From positions 2,792,001-2,856,000 of the forward strand of contig NC_079878.1 of assembly GCF_029227915.1 (NCBI RefSeq): DNA of 64,000 bases, given 5' to 3'. The notes under the pieces were generated by a model, which was not told the DNA's origin, did not search any database, and saw nothing but the letters and a program-made list of their open reading frames with translations. Each line of letters opens with the position of its first letter. Position 1 is the first letter of the stretch. Below, one piece after another: positions 38,940 through 52,619 of the stretch. Source of the DNA: Hydractinia symbiolongicarpus. Lineage: Eukaryota; Cnidaria; Hydrozoa; Anthoathecata; Hydractiniidae. The translations under genes were made by a program, and so were the position numbers.

Positions 38940-41900
38940 CGTTCGGGAAATGCGTTTACTCCCTGGGTACTTTCTTTGTATACTTTTGACTATACGGGCC
39001 GAGTGCGGGGTTTACGGGAAATGGCGGGTTTTCGTTTGCCGGCGATTAAACTTCTTTTATTCCGCGTCTCATCAAAAATGAAAACATTTTTAAAAACTAC
39101 AAGTCTCATGGGCTTTAGTGGTGAAATAATAATTTAAAAAATCGTTCGGGAAATGAGTTTACTCCCTGGGTACCTTCTTTGTATACTTTTGACTATACGG
39201 CCGAGTCCGGGATTTACGGGAAATCGCGGGTTTTCGTTTGCCGGCGATTAAACTTCTTTTATTCAGCGTCTCATCAAAAATGAAAACACTTTTGAAAACT
39301 ACAAGTCTCATGCGTTTTAGTGGTGAAAAAATAATTTAAAAAATCGTTCGGGAAATGAGTTTACTCCCTGGGTACTTTCTTTGTATGCATTCGACTATAC
39401 GGGCCAAGCCAGGGATTTACGGGAAATCGCGGGTTTTCGTTTGCCGGCAATTAAACCACTTTCATTAAGCGTCTCATCAAAAATAAAAACATTTCTGAAA
39501 ACTACAGGTCTCATGCGTTTTAGTGGTGAAAAAATAATTTAAAAAATCGTTCGGGAAATGAGTTTACTCCCTGGGTGCTTTCTTTGTATACTTTTGACTA
39601 TACGGGCCGAGTCCGGGATTTACGGGAAATCGCAGGTTTTTGTTTGCCGGCGATTAAACTTCTTTTATTCAGCGTCTCATCAAAAATGAAAACACTTTTG
39701 AAAACTACAAGTCTCATGCGTTTTAGTGGTGAAAAAATAATTTAAAAAATCGTTCGGGAAATGAGTTTACTCCCTGAGTACTTTCTTTTTATACTTTTGA
39801 CTATACGGGCCGAGTCCGGGGTTTACGGGAAATGGCGGTTTTCGTTTGCCGGCGATTAAACTTCTTTTAATAAGCGTCTCATCAAAAATGAAAACATTTT
39901 TGAAAACTACAAGTCTCATGCGTTTTAGTGGTGAAAAAATAATTTAAAAAATCGTTTTGGAAATGAGTTTAATCACAGGGTACTTTCTTTGTATACATGG
40001 GAAATGAGTTTACTCCCCGGGTACTTTCTTTGTATACTTTTGACTATATGGGCCGAGTCCGGGGTTTACGGGAAATCGCAGGTTTTCGTTTACCGGCGAT
40101 TAAACTTCTTTTATTCAGCGTCTCATCAAAAATGAAAACATTTTTAAAAACTACAAGTCTCATGGGCTTTAGTGGTGAAATAATAATTTAAAAAATCGTT
40201 CGGGAAATGAGTTTACTCCCTGGGTACCTTCTTTGTATACTTTTGACTATACGGCCGAGTCCGGGATTTACGGGAAATCGCGGGTTTTCGTTTGCCGGCG
40301 ATTAAACTTCTTTTATTCAGCGTCTCATCAAAAATGAAAACACTTTTGAAAACTAAAAGTCTCATGCGTTTTAGTGGTGAAAAAATAATTTAAAAAATCG
40401 TTCGGGAAATGAGTTTACTCCCTGGGTACTTTCTTTTTATACTTTTGACTATACGGGCCCAGTCCGGGACTTACGGGAAATCGTGGGTTTTCGTGTGCCG
40501 GCGATTAAACATCTTTTATTGAGCGTCCCATCAAAAATGAAAACATTTTTAAAAACTACAAGTCTCATGCGTTTTAGTGGTGAAAAAATATTATAAAAAA
40601 TCGTTCGGGAAATGCGTTTACTCCCTGGGTACTTTTTTTGTATACTTTTGACTATACGGGCCGAGTCCGGGGTTTACGGGAAATGGCGGGTTTTCGTTTG
40701 CCGGCGATTAAACTTCTTTTAATAAGCGTCTCATCAAAAATGAAAACATTTTTGAAAACTACAAGTCTCATGCGTTTTAGTGGTGAAAAAATAATTTAAA
40801 AAATCGTTTTGGAAATGAGTTTAATCACAGGGTACTTTCTTTGTATACATGGGAAATGAGTTTACTCCCCGGGTACTTTCTTTGTATACTTTTGACTATA
40901 TGGGCCGAGTCCGGGGTTTACGGGAAATCGCAGGTTTTCGTTTGCCGGCGATTAAACTTCTTTTATTCAGCGTCTCATCAAAAATGAAAACATTTTTGTA
41001 AACTACAAGTCCCATGCGTTTTAGTGGTGAAAAAATAATATAAAAAATCGTTCGGGAAATGGGTTTACTCCCTGGGTACTTTCTTTGTATACATTTGATT
41101 ATACGGGCCGAGTCCGGGGTTTACGGGAAATGGCGGGTTTTCGTTTGCCGGCGATTAAACTTCTTTTATTCAGCGTCTCATCAAAAATGAAAACATTTTT
41201 GAAAACTACAAGTCTCATGCGTTTTAGTGGTGAAAAGATAATTTAAAAAATCGTTTTGGAAATGAGTTTACTCACAGGGTACTTTCTTTGTATACATTTG
41301 ACTATACGGGCCAAACCCTGGATTTACGGGAAATCGCGGGTTTTCGTTTGCCGGCGATTAAACCACTTTCATTAAACGTCTCATCAAAAATGAAAACATT
41401 TCTGAAAACTACAAGTCTCATGCGTTTTAGTGGTGAAAAAATAATTTAAAAAATCGTTCGGGAAATGAGTTTACTCCCTGGGTACTTTCTTTGTATACTT
41501 TTGACAATACTCCCCGAATCCGGGATTTACGGGAAGTCGCTGGTTTTCGTTTGCCGGCGATTAAACTTCTTTTATTCCGCGTCTCATCAAAAATGAAAAC
41601 ATTTTTAAAAACTACAAGTCTCTTGGGCTTTAGTGGTGAAATAATAATTTAAAAAATCGTTCGGGAAATGAGTTTACTCCCTGGGTACCTTCTTTGTATA
41701 CTTTTGACTATACGGCCGAGTCCGGGATTTACGGGAAATCGCGGGTTTTCGTTTGCCGGCGATTAAACTTCTTTTATTCAGCGTCTCATCAAAAATGAAA
41801 ACACTTTTGAAAACTACAAGTCTCATGCGTTTTAGTGGTGAAAAAATAATTTAAAAAATCGTTCGGGAAATGAGTTTACTCCCTGGGTACTTTCTTTTTA

Positions 41901-44900
41901 TACTTTTGACTATACGGGCCGAGTCCGGGACTTACGGGAAATCGTGGGTTTTCGTGTGCCGGCGATTTAACTTCTTTTATTGAGCGTCCAATCAAAAATG
42001 AAAACATTTTTAAAAACTACAAGTCTCATGCGTTTTAGTGGTGAAAAAATATTATAAAAAATCGTTCGGGAAATGCGTTTACTCCCTGGGTACTTTCTTT
42101 GTATACTTTTGACTATACGGGCCGAGTCCGGGGTTTACGGGAAATGGCGGGTTTTCGTTTGCCGGCGATTAAACTTCTTTTAATAAACGTCTCATCAAAA
42201 ATGAAAACTTTTTTGAAAACTACAAGTCTCATGCGTTTTAGTGGTGAAAAAATAATTTAAAAAATCGTTTTGGAAATGAGTTTAATCACAGGGTACTTTC
42301 TTTGTATACATGGGAAATGAGTTTACTTACCGGGTACTTTCTTTGTATACTTTTGACTATATGGGCCGAGTCCGTGGTTTACGGGAAATCGCAGGTTTTC
42401 GTTTGCCGGCGATTAAACTTCTTTTATTCAGCGTCTCATCAAAAATGAAAACATTTTTGTAAACTACAAGTCCCATGCGTTTTAGTGGTGAAAAAATAAT
42501 ATAAAAAATCGTTCGGGAAATGGGTTTACTCCCTGGGTACTTTCTTTGTATACTTTTGATTATACGGGCCGAGTCCGGGGTTTACGGGAAATGGCGGGTT
42601 TTCGTTTGCCGGCGATTAAACTTCTTTTATTCAGCGTCTCATCAAAAATGAAAACATTTTTGAAAACTACAAGTCTCATGCGTTTTAGTGGTGAAAAGAT
42701 ACTTTAAAAAATCGTTTTGGAAATAAGTTTACTCACAGGGTACTTTCTTTGTATACATTCGACTATACAGGCCAAGCCCGGGATTTACGAGAAATCGCGG
42801 GTTTTCGTTTGCCGGCGATTAAACCACTTTCATTAGGCGTCTCATCAAAAATGAAAACATTTCTGAAAACTACAGGTCTCATGCGTTTTAGTGGTGAAAA
42901 AATAATTTAAAAAATCGTTCGGGAAATGAGTTTAATCCCTGGGTACTTTCTTTGTATACTTTTGACTATACGGGCCGAGTCGGGGATTTACGGGAAGTCG
43001 CGGGTTTTTGTTTGCCGGCGATTAAACTTCTTTTATTCAGCGTCTCATCAAAAATGAAAACATTTTTAAAAACTACAAGTCTCATGGGCTTTAGTGGTTA
43101 AATAATAATTTAAAAAATCGTTCGGGAAATGAGTTTACTCCCTGGGTACTTTCTTTGTATGCATTCGACTATACGGGCCAAGCCCGGGATTTACGGGAAA
43201 TCGCGGGTTTTCGTTTGCCAGCAATTAAACCACTTTCATTAAGCGTCTCATCAAAAATGAAAACATTTCTGAAAACAACAAGTCTCATGCGTTTTAGTGG
43301 TGAAAAAATAATTTAAAAAATCGTTCGGGAAATGAGTTTACTTCCTGGGTACTTTCTTTGTATACTTTTGACTATACGGGCCGAGTCCGGGATTTACGGG
43401 AAATCGCAGGTTTTTGTTTGCCGGCGATTAAACTTCTTTTATTCAGCGTCTCATCAAAAATGAAAACATTTTTGTAAACTACAAGTCCCATGCGTTTTAG
43501 TGTTGAAAAAATAATTTTAAAAATCGTTCGGGAAATGAGTTTACTCCCTTGGTACTTTCTTTGTATACTTTTAACTATACGGGCCGAGTCCGGGGTTTAC
43601 GGGAAATGGCGGATTTTCGTTTGCCGGCGATTAAACTTCTTTTATTCAGCGTCTCATCAAAAATGAAAACATTTTTGAAAACTACAAGTCTCATGCGTTT
43701 TAGTGGTGAAAAGATAATTTAAAAAATCGTTTTGGAAATGAGTTTACTCACAGGGTACTTTCTTTGTATACATTTGACTATACGGGCCAAGCCCGGGATT
43801 TCCTGAAATCGCGGGTTTTCGTTTGCCGGCGATTAAACCACTTTCATTAAACGTCTCATCAAAAATGAAAACATTTCTAAAAATTACAAGTCTCATGCGT
43901 TTTAGTGGTGAAAAAATAATTTAAAAAATCGTTCGGAAAATGAGTTTACTCCCTGGGTACTTTCTTTTTATACTTTTGACTATACGGGCCCAGTCCGGGA
44001 TTTACGGGAAATCGCGGGTTTTTGTGTGCCGGCGATTAAACTTCTTTTACTCAGCGTCCCATCAAAAATGAAAACATTTTTAAAAACTACAAGTCTCATG
44101 CGTTTTAGTGGTGAAAAAATAATATAAAAAATCGTTCGGGAAATGAGTTTACTCCCTGGGTACTTTCTTTGTAAACTTTTGACTATACGGGCCGAGTTCG
44201 GGGTTTACGGGAAATGGCGGGTTTTCGTTTGCCGGCGATTAAACTTCTTTTAATAAGCGTCTCATCAAAAATGAAAACATTTTTGAAAACTACAAGTCTC
44301 ATGCGTTTTAGTGGTGAAAAAATAATTTAAAAAATCGTTTTGGAAAGGAGTTTAATCACAGGGTACTTTCTTTGTATACATGGGAAATGAGTTTACTCCC
44401 CGGGTACTTTCTTTGTATACTTTTGACTATATGGGCCGAGTCCGGGGTTTACGGGAAATGGTGGGTTTTCGTTTGCCGGCAATTAAACTTCTTTTTTTCA
44501 GCGTCTCATCAAAAATGAAAACATTTTTGAAAACTACAAGTCTCATGCGTTTTAGTGGTGAAAAGATACTTTAAAAAATCGTTTTGGAAATGAGTTTACT
44601 CACAGGGTACTTTCTTTGTATACATTCAACTATACAGGCCAAGCCCGGGGTTTACGGAAAATCGCGGGTTTTCGTTTGCCGGCGATTAAACCACTTTCAT
44701 TAAGCGTCTCATCAAAAATGAAAACATTTCTGAAAACTACAGGTCTTATGCGTTTTAGTGGTGAAAAATTAATTTAAAAAATCGTTCGGGAAATGAGTTT
44801 ACTCCCTGGGTACTTTCTTTGTATACTTTTGACTATACGGGCCGAGTCGGGGATTTACGTGAAGTCGCGGGTTTCCATTTGCCGGCGATTAAACTTCTTT

Positions 44901-46529
44901 TATTTAGCGTCTCATCAAAAATGAAAACATTTTTAAAAACTACAAGTCTCATGGGCTTTAGTGGTTAAATAATAATTTAAAAAATCGTTCGGGAAATGAG
45001 TTTACTCCCTGGGTACTTTCTTTGTACGCATTCGACTATACGGGCCAAGCCCGGGATTTACGGGAAATCGCGGGTTTCCCTTTGCCGGCGATTAAACCAC
45101 TTTCATTAAGCGTCTCATCAAAAATGAAAACATTTCTGAAAACTACAAGTCTCATGCGTTTTAGTGGTGAAAAAATAATTTAAAAAATCGTTCGGGAAAT
45201 GAGTTTACTCCATGGGTATTTTCTTTGTATACTTTTGTCTATACGGCCCGAGTCCGGGATTTACGGGAAGTCGCGGGTTTTCGTTTGCCGGCGATTAAAC
45301 TTCTTTTATTCAGCGTCTCATCAAAAATGAAAACATTTTTAAAAACTACAAGTCTCATGGGCTTTAGTGGTGAAATAATAATTTAAAAAATCGTTCGGGA
45401 AATGAGTTTACTCCCTGGGTACTTTCTTTGTATACTTTTGACTATACGGGCCGAGTCCGGGATTTACGGGAAATCGCAGGTTTTCGTTTGCCGGCGATTA
45501 AACTTCTTTTATTTAGCGTCTCATCAAAAATGAAAACATTTTTGTAAACTACAAGTCCCATGCGTTTTAGTGGTGAAAAAATAATTTAAAAAATCGTTCG
45601 GGAAATGAGTTTACTCCCTGGGTACTTTCTTTGTATACTTTTGACTATACGGGCCGAGTCCGGGGTTTACGGGAAATGGCGGGTTTTCGTTTGCCGGCGA
45701 TTAAACTTCTTTTATTCAGCGTCTCCTCAAAAATGAAAACATTTTTGAAAACTACAAGTCTCACGCGTTTTAGTGGTGAAAAGATAATTTAAAAAATCGG
45801 TTTGGAAATGAGTTTACTCACAGGGTACTTTCTTTGTATACATTTGACTATACGGGCCAAGCCCGGGATTTACGGGAAATTGCGGGTTTTCGTTTGCCGG
45901 CGATTAAACTTCTTTTATTCATCGTCTCATCAAAAATGAAAACATTTCTGAAAACTACAAGTCTCATGCGTTTTAGTGGCGAAAAAATAATTTAAAAAAT
46001 CGTTCGGGAAATGAGTTTACTCCCTGGGTACCTTCTTTGTATACTTTTGACTATACCGGCCGAGTCCGGGATTTACGGGAAATCGCGGGTTTTCGTTTGC
46101 CGGCGATTAAACTTCTTTTATTCAGCGTCTCATCAAAAATGAAAACATTTTTAAAAACTACAAGTCTCATGGGCTTTAGTGGTGAAATAATAATTTAAAA
46201 AATCGTTCGGGAAATGAGTTTACTCCCTGGGTACTTTCTTTGTATACTTTTGACTATACGGGCCGAGTCCGGGATTTACGGGAAATCGCAGGTTTTCGTT
46301 TGCCGGCGATTAAACTTCTTTTATTTAGCGTCTCATCAAAAATGAAAACATTTTTGTAAACTACAAGTCCCATGCGTTTTAGTGGTGAAAAAATAATTTA
46401 AAAAATCGTTCGGGAAATGAGTTTACTCCCTGGGTACTTTCTTTGTATACTTTTGACTATACGGGCCGAGTCCGGGGTTTACGGGAAATGGCGGGTTTTC
46501 GTTTGCCGGCGATTAAACTTCTTTTATTC

Positions 46530-49500
46530 AGCGTCTCATCAAAAATGAAAACATTTTTGAAAACTACAAGTCTCATGCGTTTTAGTGGTGAAAAGATAAT
46601 TTAAAAAATCGGTTTGGAAATGAGTTTACTCACAGGGTACTTTCTTTGTATACATTTGACTATACGGGCCAAGCCCGGGATTTACGGGAAATTGCGGGTT
46701 TTCGTTTGCCGGCGATTAAACTTCTTTTATTCATCGTCTCATCAAAAATGAAAACATTTCTGAAAACTACAAGTCTCATGCGTTTTAGTGGCGAAAAAAT
46801 AATTTAAAAAATCGTTCGGGAAATGAGTTTACTCCCTGGGTACCTTCTTTGTATACTTTTGACTATACGGGCCAAGCCCGGGATTTACGGGAAATTGCGG
46901 GTTTTCGTTTGCCGGCGATTAAACTTCTTTTATTTAGCGTCTCATCAAAAATGAAAACATTTTTAAAAACTACAAGTCTCATGGGCTTTAGTGGTGAAAT
47001 AATAATTTAAAAAATCGTTCGGGAAATGAGTTTGCTCCCTAGGTACTTCTTTTGTATACATTTGACTATACAGGCCGAGTCCGGGGTTTACGGGAAATGG
47101 CGGGTTTTCGTTTGCCGGCGATTAAACTTCTTTTATTTAGCGTCTCATCAAAAATGAAAACATTTTTGTAAACTACAAGTCCCATGCGTTTTAGTGGTGA
47201 AAAAATAATTTAAAAAATCGTTCGGGAACTGAGTTTACTCCCTGGGTACTTTCTTTGTATACTTTTGACTATACGGGCCGAGTCCGGGGTTTACGGGAAA
47301 TGGCGGGTTTTTGTTTGCCGGCGATTAAACTTCTTTTATTCAGCGTCTCATCAAAAATGAAAACATTTTTGAAAACTACAAGTCTCATGCGTTTTAGTGG
47401 TGAAAAGATAATTTAAAAACTCGGTTTGGAAATGAGTTTACTCACAGGGTACTTTCTTTGTATACATTTGACTATACTGGCCAAGCCCGGGATTTACGGG
47501 AAATTGCGGGTTTTCGTTTCCCGGCGATTAAACTTCTTTTATTCAGCGTCTCATCAAAAATGAAAACATTTCTGAAAACTACAAGTCTCATGCGTTTTAG
47601 TGGCGAAAAAATAATTTAAAAAATCGTTCGGGAAATGAGTTTACTCCCTGGGTACTTTCTTTGTATACTTTTGACTATACGGGCCGAGTCCGGGGTTTAC
47701 GGGAAATGGCGGGTTTTCGTTTGCCGGCGATTAAACTTCTTTTATTCAGCGTCTCCTCAAAAATGAAAACATTTTTGAAAACTACAAGTCTCATGCGTTT
47801 TAGTGGTGAAAAGATAATTTAAAAAATCGGTTTGGAAATGAGTTTACTCACAGGGTACTTTCTTTGTATACATTTGACTATACGGGCCAAGCCCGGGATT
47901 TACGGGAAATTGCGGGTTTTCGTTTGCCGGCGATTAAACTTCTTTTATTCATCGTCTCATCAAAAATGAAAACATTTCTGAAAACTACAAGTCTCATGCG
48001 TTTTAGTGGCGAAAAAATAATTTAAAAAATCGTTCGGGAAATGAGTTTACTCCCTGGGTACCTTCTTTGTATACTTTTGACTATACCGGCCGAGTCCGGG
48101 ATTTACGGGAAATCGCGGGTTTTCGTTTGCCGGCGATTAAACTTCTTTTATTCAGCGTCTCCTCAAAAATGAAAACATTTTTGAAAACTACAAGTCTCAT
48201 GCGTTTTAGTGGTGAAAAGATAATTTAAAAAATCGGTTTGGAAATGAGTTTACTCCCTGGGTACCTTCTTTGTATACTTTTGACTATACCGGCCGAGTCC
48301 GGGATTTACGGGAAATCGCGGGTTTTCGTTTGCCGGCGATTAAACTTCTTTTATTCAGCGTCTCCTCAAAAATGAAAACATTTTTGAAAACTACAAGTCT
48401 CATGCGTTTTAGTGGTGAAAAGATAATTTAAAAAATCGGTTTGGAAATGAGTTTACTCACAGGGTACTTTCTTTGTATACATTTGACTATACGGGCCAAG
48501 CCCGGGATTTACGGGAAATTGCGGGTTTTCGTTTGCCGGCGATTAAACTTCTTTTATTCATCGTCTCATCAAAAATGAAAACATTTCTGAAAACTACAAG
48601 TCTCATGCGTTTTAGTGGCGAAAAAATAATTTAAAAAATCGTTCGGGAAATGAGTTTACTCCCTGGGTACCTTCTTTGTATACTTTTGACTATACGGGCC
48701 AAGCCCGGGATTTACGGGAAATTGCGGGTTTTCGTTTGCCGGCGATTAAACTTCTTTTATTTAGCGTCTCATCAAAAATGAAAACATTTTTAAAAACTAC
48801 AAGTCTCATGGGCTTTAGTGGTGAAATAATAATTTAAAAAATCGTTCGGGAAATGAGTTTGCTCCCTAGGTACTTCTTTTGTATACATTTGACTATACAG
48901 GCCGAGTCCGGGGTTTACGGGAAATGGCGGGTTTTCGTTTGCCGGCGATTAAACTTCTTTTATTTAGCGTCTCATCAAAAATGAAAACATTTTTGTAAAC
49001 TACAAGTCCCATGCGTTTTAGTGGTGAAAAAATAATTTAAAAAATCGTTCGGGAACTGAGTTTACTCCCTGGGTACTTTCTTTGTATACTTTTGACTATA
49101 CGGGCCGAGTCCGGGGTTTACGGGAAATGGCGGGTTTTTGTTTGCCGGCGATTAAACTTCTTTTATTCAGCGTCTCATCAAAAATGAAAACATTTTTGAA
49201 AACTACAAGTCTCATGCGTTTTAGTGGTGAAAAGATAATTTAAAAACTCGGTTTGGAAATGAGTTTACTCACAGGGTACTTTCTTTGTATACATTTGACT
49301 ATACTGGCCAAGCCCGGGATTTACGGGAAATTGCGGGTTTTCGTTTCCCGGCGATTAAACTTCTTTTATTCAGCGTCTCATCAAAAATGAAAACATTTCT
49401 GAAAACTACAAGTCTCATGCGTTTTAGTGGCGAAAAAATAATTTAAAAAATCGTTCGGGAAATGAGTTTACTCCCTGGGTACTTTCTTTGTATACTTTTG

Positions 49501-50183
49501 ACTATACGGGCCGAGTCCGGGGTTTACGGGAAATGGCGGGTTTTCGTTTGCCGGCGATTAAACTTCTTTTATTCAGCGTCTCCTCAAAAATGAAAACATT
49601 TTTGAAAACTACAAGTCTCATGCGTTTTAGTGGTGAAAAGATAATTTAAAAAATCGGTTTGGAAATGAGTTTACTCACAGGGTACTTTCTTTGTATACAT
49701 TTGACTATACGGGCCAAGCCCGGGATTTACGGGAAATTGCGGGTTTTCGTTTGCCGGCGATTAAACTTCTTTTATTCATCGTCTCATCAAAAATGAAAAC
49801 ATTTCTGAAAACTACAAGTCTCATGCGTTTTAGTGGCGAAAAAATAATTTAAAAAATCGTTCGGGAAATGAGTTTACTCCCTGGGTACCTTCTTTGTATA
49901 CTTTTGACTATACCGGCCGAGTCCGGGATTTACGGGAAATCGCGGGTTTTCGTTTGCCGGCGATTAAACTTCTTTTATTCAGCGTCTCCTCAAAAATGAA
50001 AACATTTTTGAAAACTACAAGTCTCATGCGTTTTAGTGGTGAAAAGATAATTTAAAAAATCGGTTTGGAAATGAGTTTACTCCCTGGGTACCTTCTTTGT
50101 ATACTTTTGACTATACCGGCCGAGTCCGGGATTTACGGGAAATCGCGGGTTTTCGTTTGCCGGCGATTAAACTTCTTTTATTC
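46530..50183 (+). repeat. Nested tandem duplication, 1,827-bp unit (9 monomers), in the first 6,090-bp copy
   Basis: The copies are about 46,530-48,356 and 48,357-50,183. TTTGCTCCCTAGGTAC occurs at 47,031 and 48,858, GGGAACTGAG at 47,224 and 49,051, and TACTGGCCAAGCCC at 47,475 and 49,302. The left limit is set by GTCTCATC changing to GTCTCCTC, the right limit by AAAAGATAA changing to AAAAAATAA. Confidence 0.83.
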
Positions 50184-52619
50184 AGCGTCTCCTCAAAAAT
50201 GAAAACATTTTTGAAAACTACAAGTCTCATGCGTTTTAGTGGTGAAAAAATAATTTAAAAAATCGTTCGGGAAATGAGTTTACTCCCTGGGTACTTTCTT
50301 TGTATACTTTTGACTATACGGGCCGAGTCCGGGGTTTACGGGAAATGGCGGGTTTTCGTTTGCCGGCGATTAAACTTCTTTTATTCAGCGTCTCATCAAA
50401 AATGAAAACATTTTTGAAAACTACAAGTCTCATGCGTTTTAGTGGTGAAAAGATAATTTAAAAAATCGGTTTGGAAATGAGTTTACTCACAGGGTACTTT
50501 CTTTGTATACATTTGACTATACGGGCCAAGCCCGGGATTTACGGGAAATTGCGGGTTTTCGTTTGCCGGCGATTAAACTTCTTTTATTCATCGTCTCATC
50601 AAAAATGAAAACATTTCTGAAAACTACAAGTCTCATGCGTTTTAGTGGCGAAAAAATAATTTAAAAAATCGTTCGGGAAATGAGTTTACTCCCTGGGTAC
50701 CTTCTTTGTATACTTTTGACTATACCGGCCGAGTCCGGGATTTACGGGAAATCGCGGGTTTTCGTTTGCCGGCGATTAAACTTCTTTTATTTAGCGTCTC
50801 ATCAAAAATGAAAACATTTTTAAAAACTACAAGTCTCATGGGCTTTAGTGGTGAAATAATAATTTAAAAAATCGTTCGGGAAATGAGTTTGCTCCCTAGG
50901 TACTTCTTTTGTATACATTTGAATATACAGGCCGAGTCCGGGGTTTACGGGAAATGGCGGGTTTTCGTTTGCCGGCGATTAAACTTCTTTTATTTAGCGT
51001 CTCATCAAAAATGAAAACATTTTTGTAAACTACAAGTCCCATGCGTTTTATTGGTGAAAAAATAATTTAAAAAATCGTTCGGGAAATGAGTTTACTCCCT
51101 GGGTACTTTCTTTGTACGCATTCGACTATACGGGCCAAGCCCGGGATTTACGGGAAATCGCGGGTTTCCCTTTGCCGGCGATTAAACCACTTTCATTAAG
51201 CGTCTCATCAAAAATGAAAACATTTCTGAAAACTACAAGTCTCATGCGTTTTAGTGGTGAAAAAATAATTTAAAAAATCGTTCGGGAAATGAGTTTACTC
51301 CATGGGTATTTTCTTTGTATACTTTTGTCTATACGGCCCGAGTCCGGGATTTACGGGAAGTCGCGGGTTTTCGTTTGCCGGCGATTAAACTTCTTTTATT
51401 CAGCGTCTCATCAAAAATGAAAACATTTTTAAAAACTACAAGTCTCATGGGCTTTAGTGGTGAAATAATAATTTAAAAAATCGTTCGGGAAATGAGTTTA
51501 CTCCCTGGGTACTTTCTTTGTATACTTTTGACTATACGGGCCGAGTCCGGGATTTACGGGAAATCGCAGGTTTTCGTTTGCCGGCGATTAAACTTCTTTT
51601 ATTTAGCGTCTCATCAAAAATGAAAACATTTTTGTAAACTACAAGTCCCATGCGTTTTAGTGGTGAAAAAATAATTTAAAAAATCGTTCGGGAAATGAGT
51701 TTACTCCCTGGGTACTTTCTTTGTATACTTTTGACTATACGGGCCGAGTCCGGGGTTTACGGGAAATGGCGGGTTTTCGTTTGCCGGCGATTAAACTTCT
51801 TTTATTCAGCGTCTCCTCAAAAATGAAAACATTTTTGAAAACTACAAGTCTCACGCGTTTTAGTGGTGAAAAGATAATTTAAAAAATCGGTTTGGAAATG
51901 AGTTTACTCACAGGGTACTTTCTTTGTATACATTTGACTATACGGGCCAAGCCCGGGATTTACGGGAAATTGCGGGTTTTCGTTTGCCGGCGATTAAACT
52001 TCTTTTATTCATCGTCTCATCAAAAATGAAAACATTTCTGAAAACTACAAGTCTCATGCGTTTTAGTGGCGAAAAAATAATTTAAAAAATCGTTCGGGAA
52101 ATGAGTTTACTCCCTGGGTACCTTCTTTGTATACTTTTGACTATACCGGCCGAGTCCGGGATTTACGGGAAATCGCGGGTTTTCGTTTGCCGGCGATTAA
52201 ACTTCTTTTATTCAGCGTCTCATCAAAAATGAAAACATTTTTAAAAACTACAAGTCTCATGGGCTTTAGTGGTGAAATAATAATTTAAAAAATCGTTCGG
52301 GAAATGAGTTTACTCCCTGGGTACTTTCTTTGTATACTTTTGACTATACGGGCCGAGTCCGGGATTTACGGGAAATCGCAGGTTTTCGTTTGCCGGCGAT
52401 TAAACTTCTTTTATTTAGCGTCTCATCAAAAATGAAAACATTTTTGTAAACTACAAGTCCCATGCGTTTTAGTGGTGAAAAAATAATTTAAAAAATCGTT
52501 CGGGAAATGAGTTTACTCCCTGGGTACTTTCTTTGTATACTTTTGACTATACGGGCCGAGTCCGGGGTTTACGGGAAATGGCGGGTTTTCGTTTGCCGGC
52601 GATTAAACTTCTTTTATTC

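Larger units (their letters stand above)
28082..44390 (+). repeat. Twelve 41-bp monomer stubs (cluster)
   Basis: Stubs with the same junction (TACAT joined to GGGAAATGA) lie at 28,082-28,122; 29,339-29,379; 30,190-30,230; 30,840-30,880; 31,691-31,731; 36,195-36,235; 37,249-37,289; 38,507-38,547; 39,967-40,007; 40,819-40,859; 42,280-42,320; and 44,350-44,390. Spacings are whole numbers of monomers plus about 41 bp (650, 851, 1,054, 1,258, 1,460, 2,070, 4,504), with 1-3 bp lost in some. Each is followed by a GTTTACTCCCCGGG monomer, except that the one after 42,320 reads GTTTACTTACCGGG. They behave as heritable markers of higher-order units. Confidence 0.88.
26867..45000 (+). repeat. Satellite domain 3, rich in 41-bp stubs
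   Basis: About 87 monomers and twelve 41-bp stubs. Recurring variants are GGTACTTTCTTTTTATAC with GGGACTTACGGG, TACTCCCCGAATCC with GTCGCTGG, and GTGAAAAAATATTATAAAAAATCG. A block of about 608 bp starting at 26,867 is repeated at 27,475; its second copy diverges after about 27,870. Larger tandem duplications (1,501, 1,419 and 1,258 bp) are listed separately. The part from 42,720 to 45,000 resembles domain 1 near 2,690-3,260, with the stub, the TCACAGGG monomer and the GAGTCGGGG monomer in the same order. No gene is seen in these 18 kb. Confidence 0.88.
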
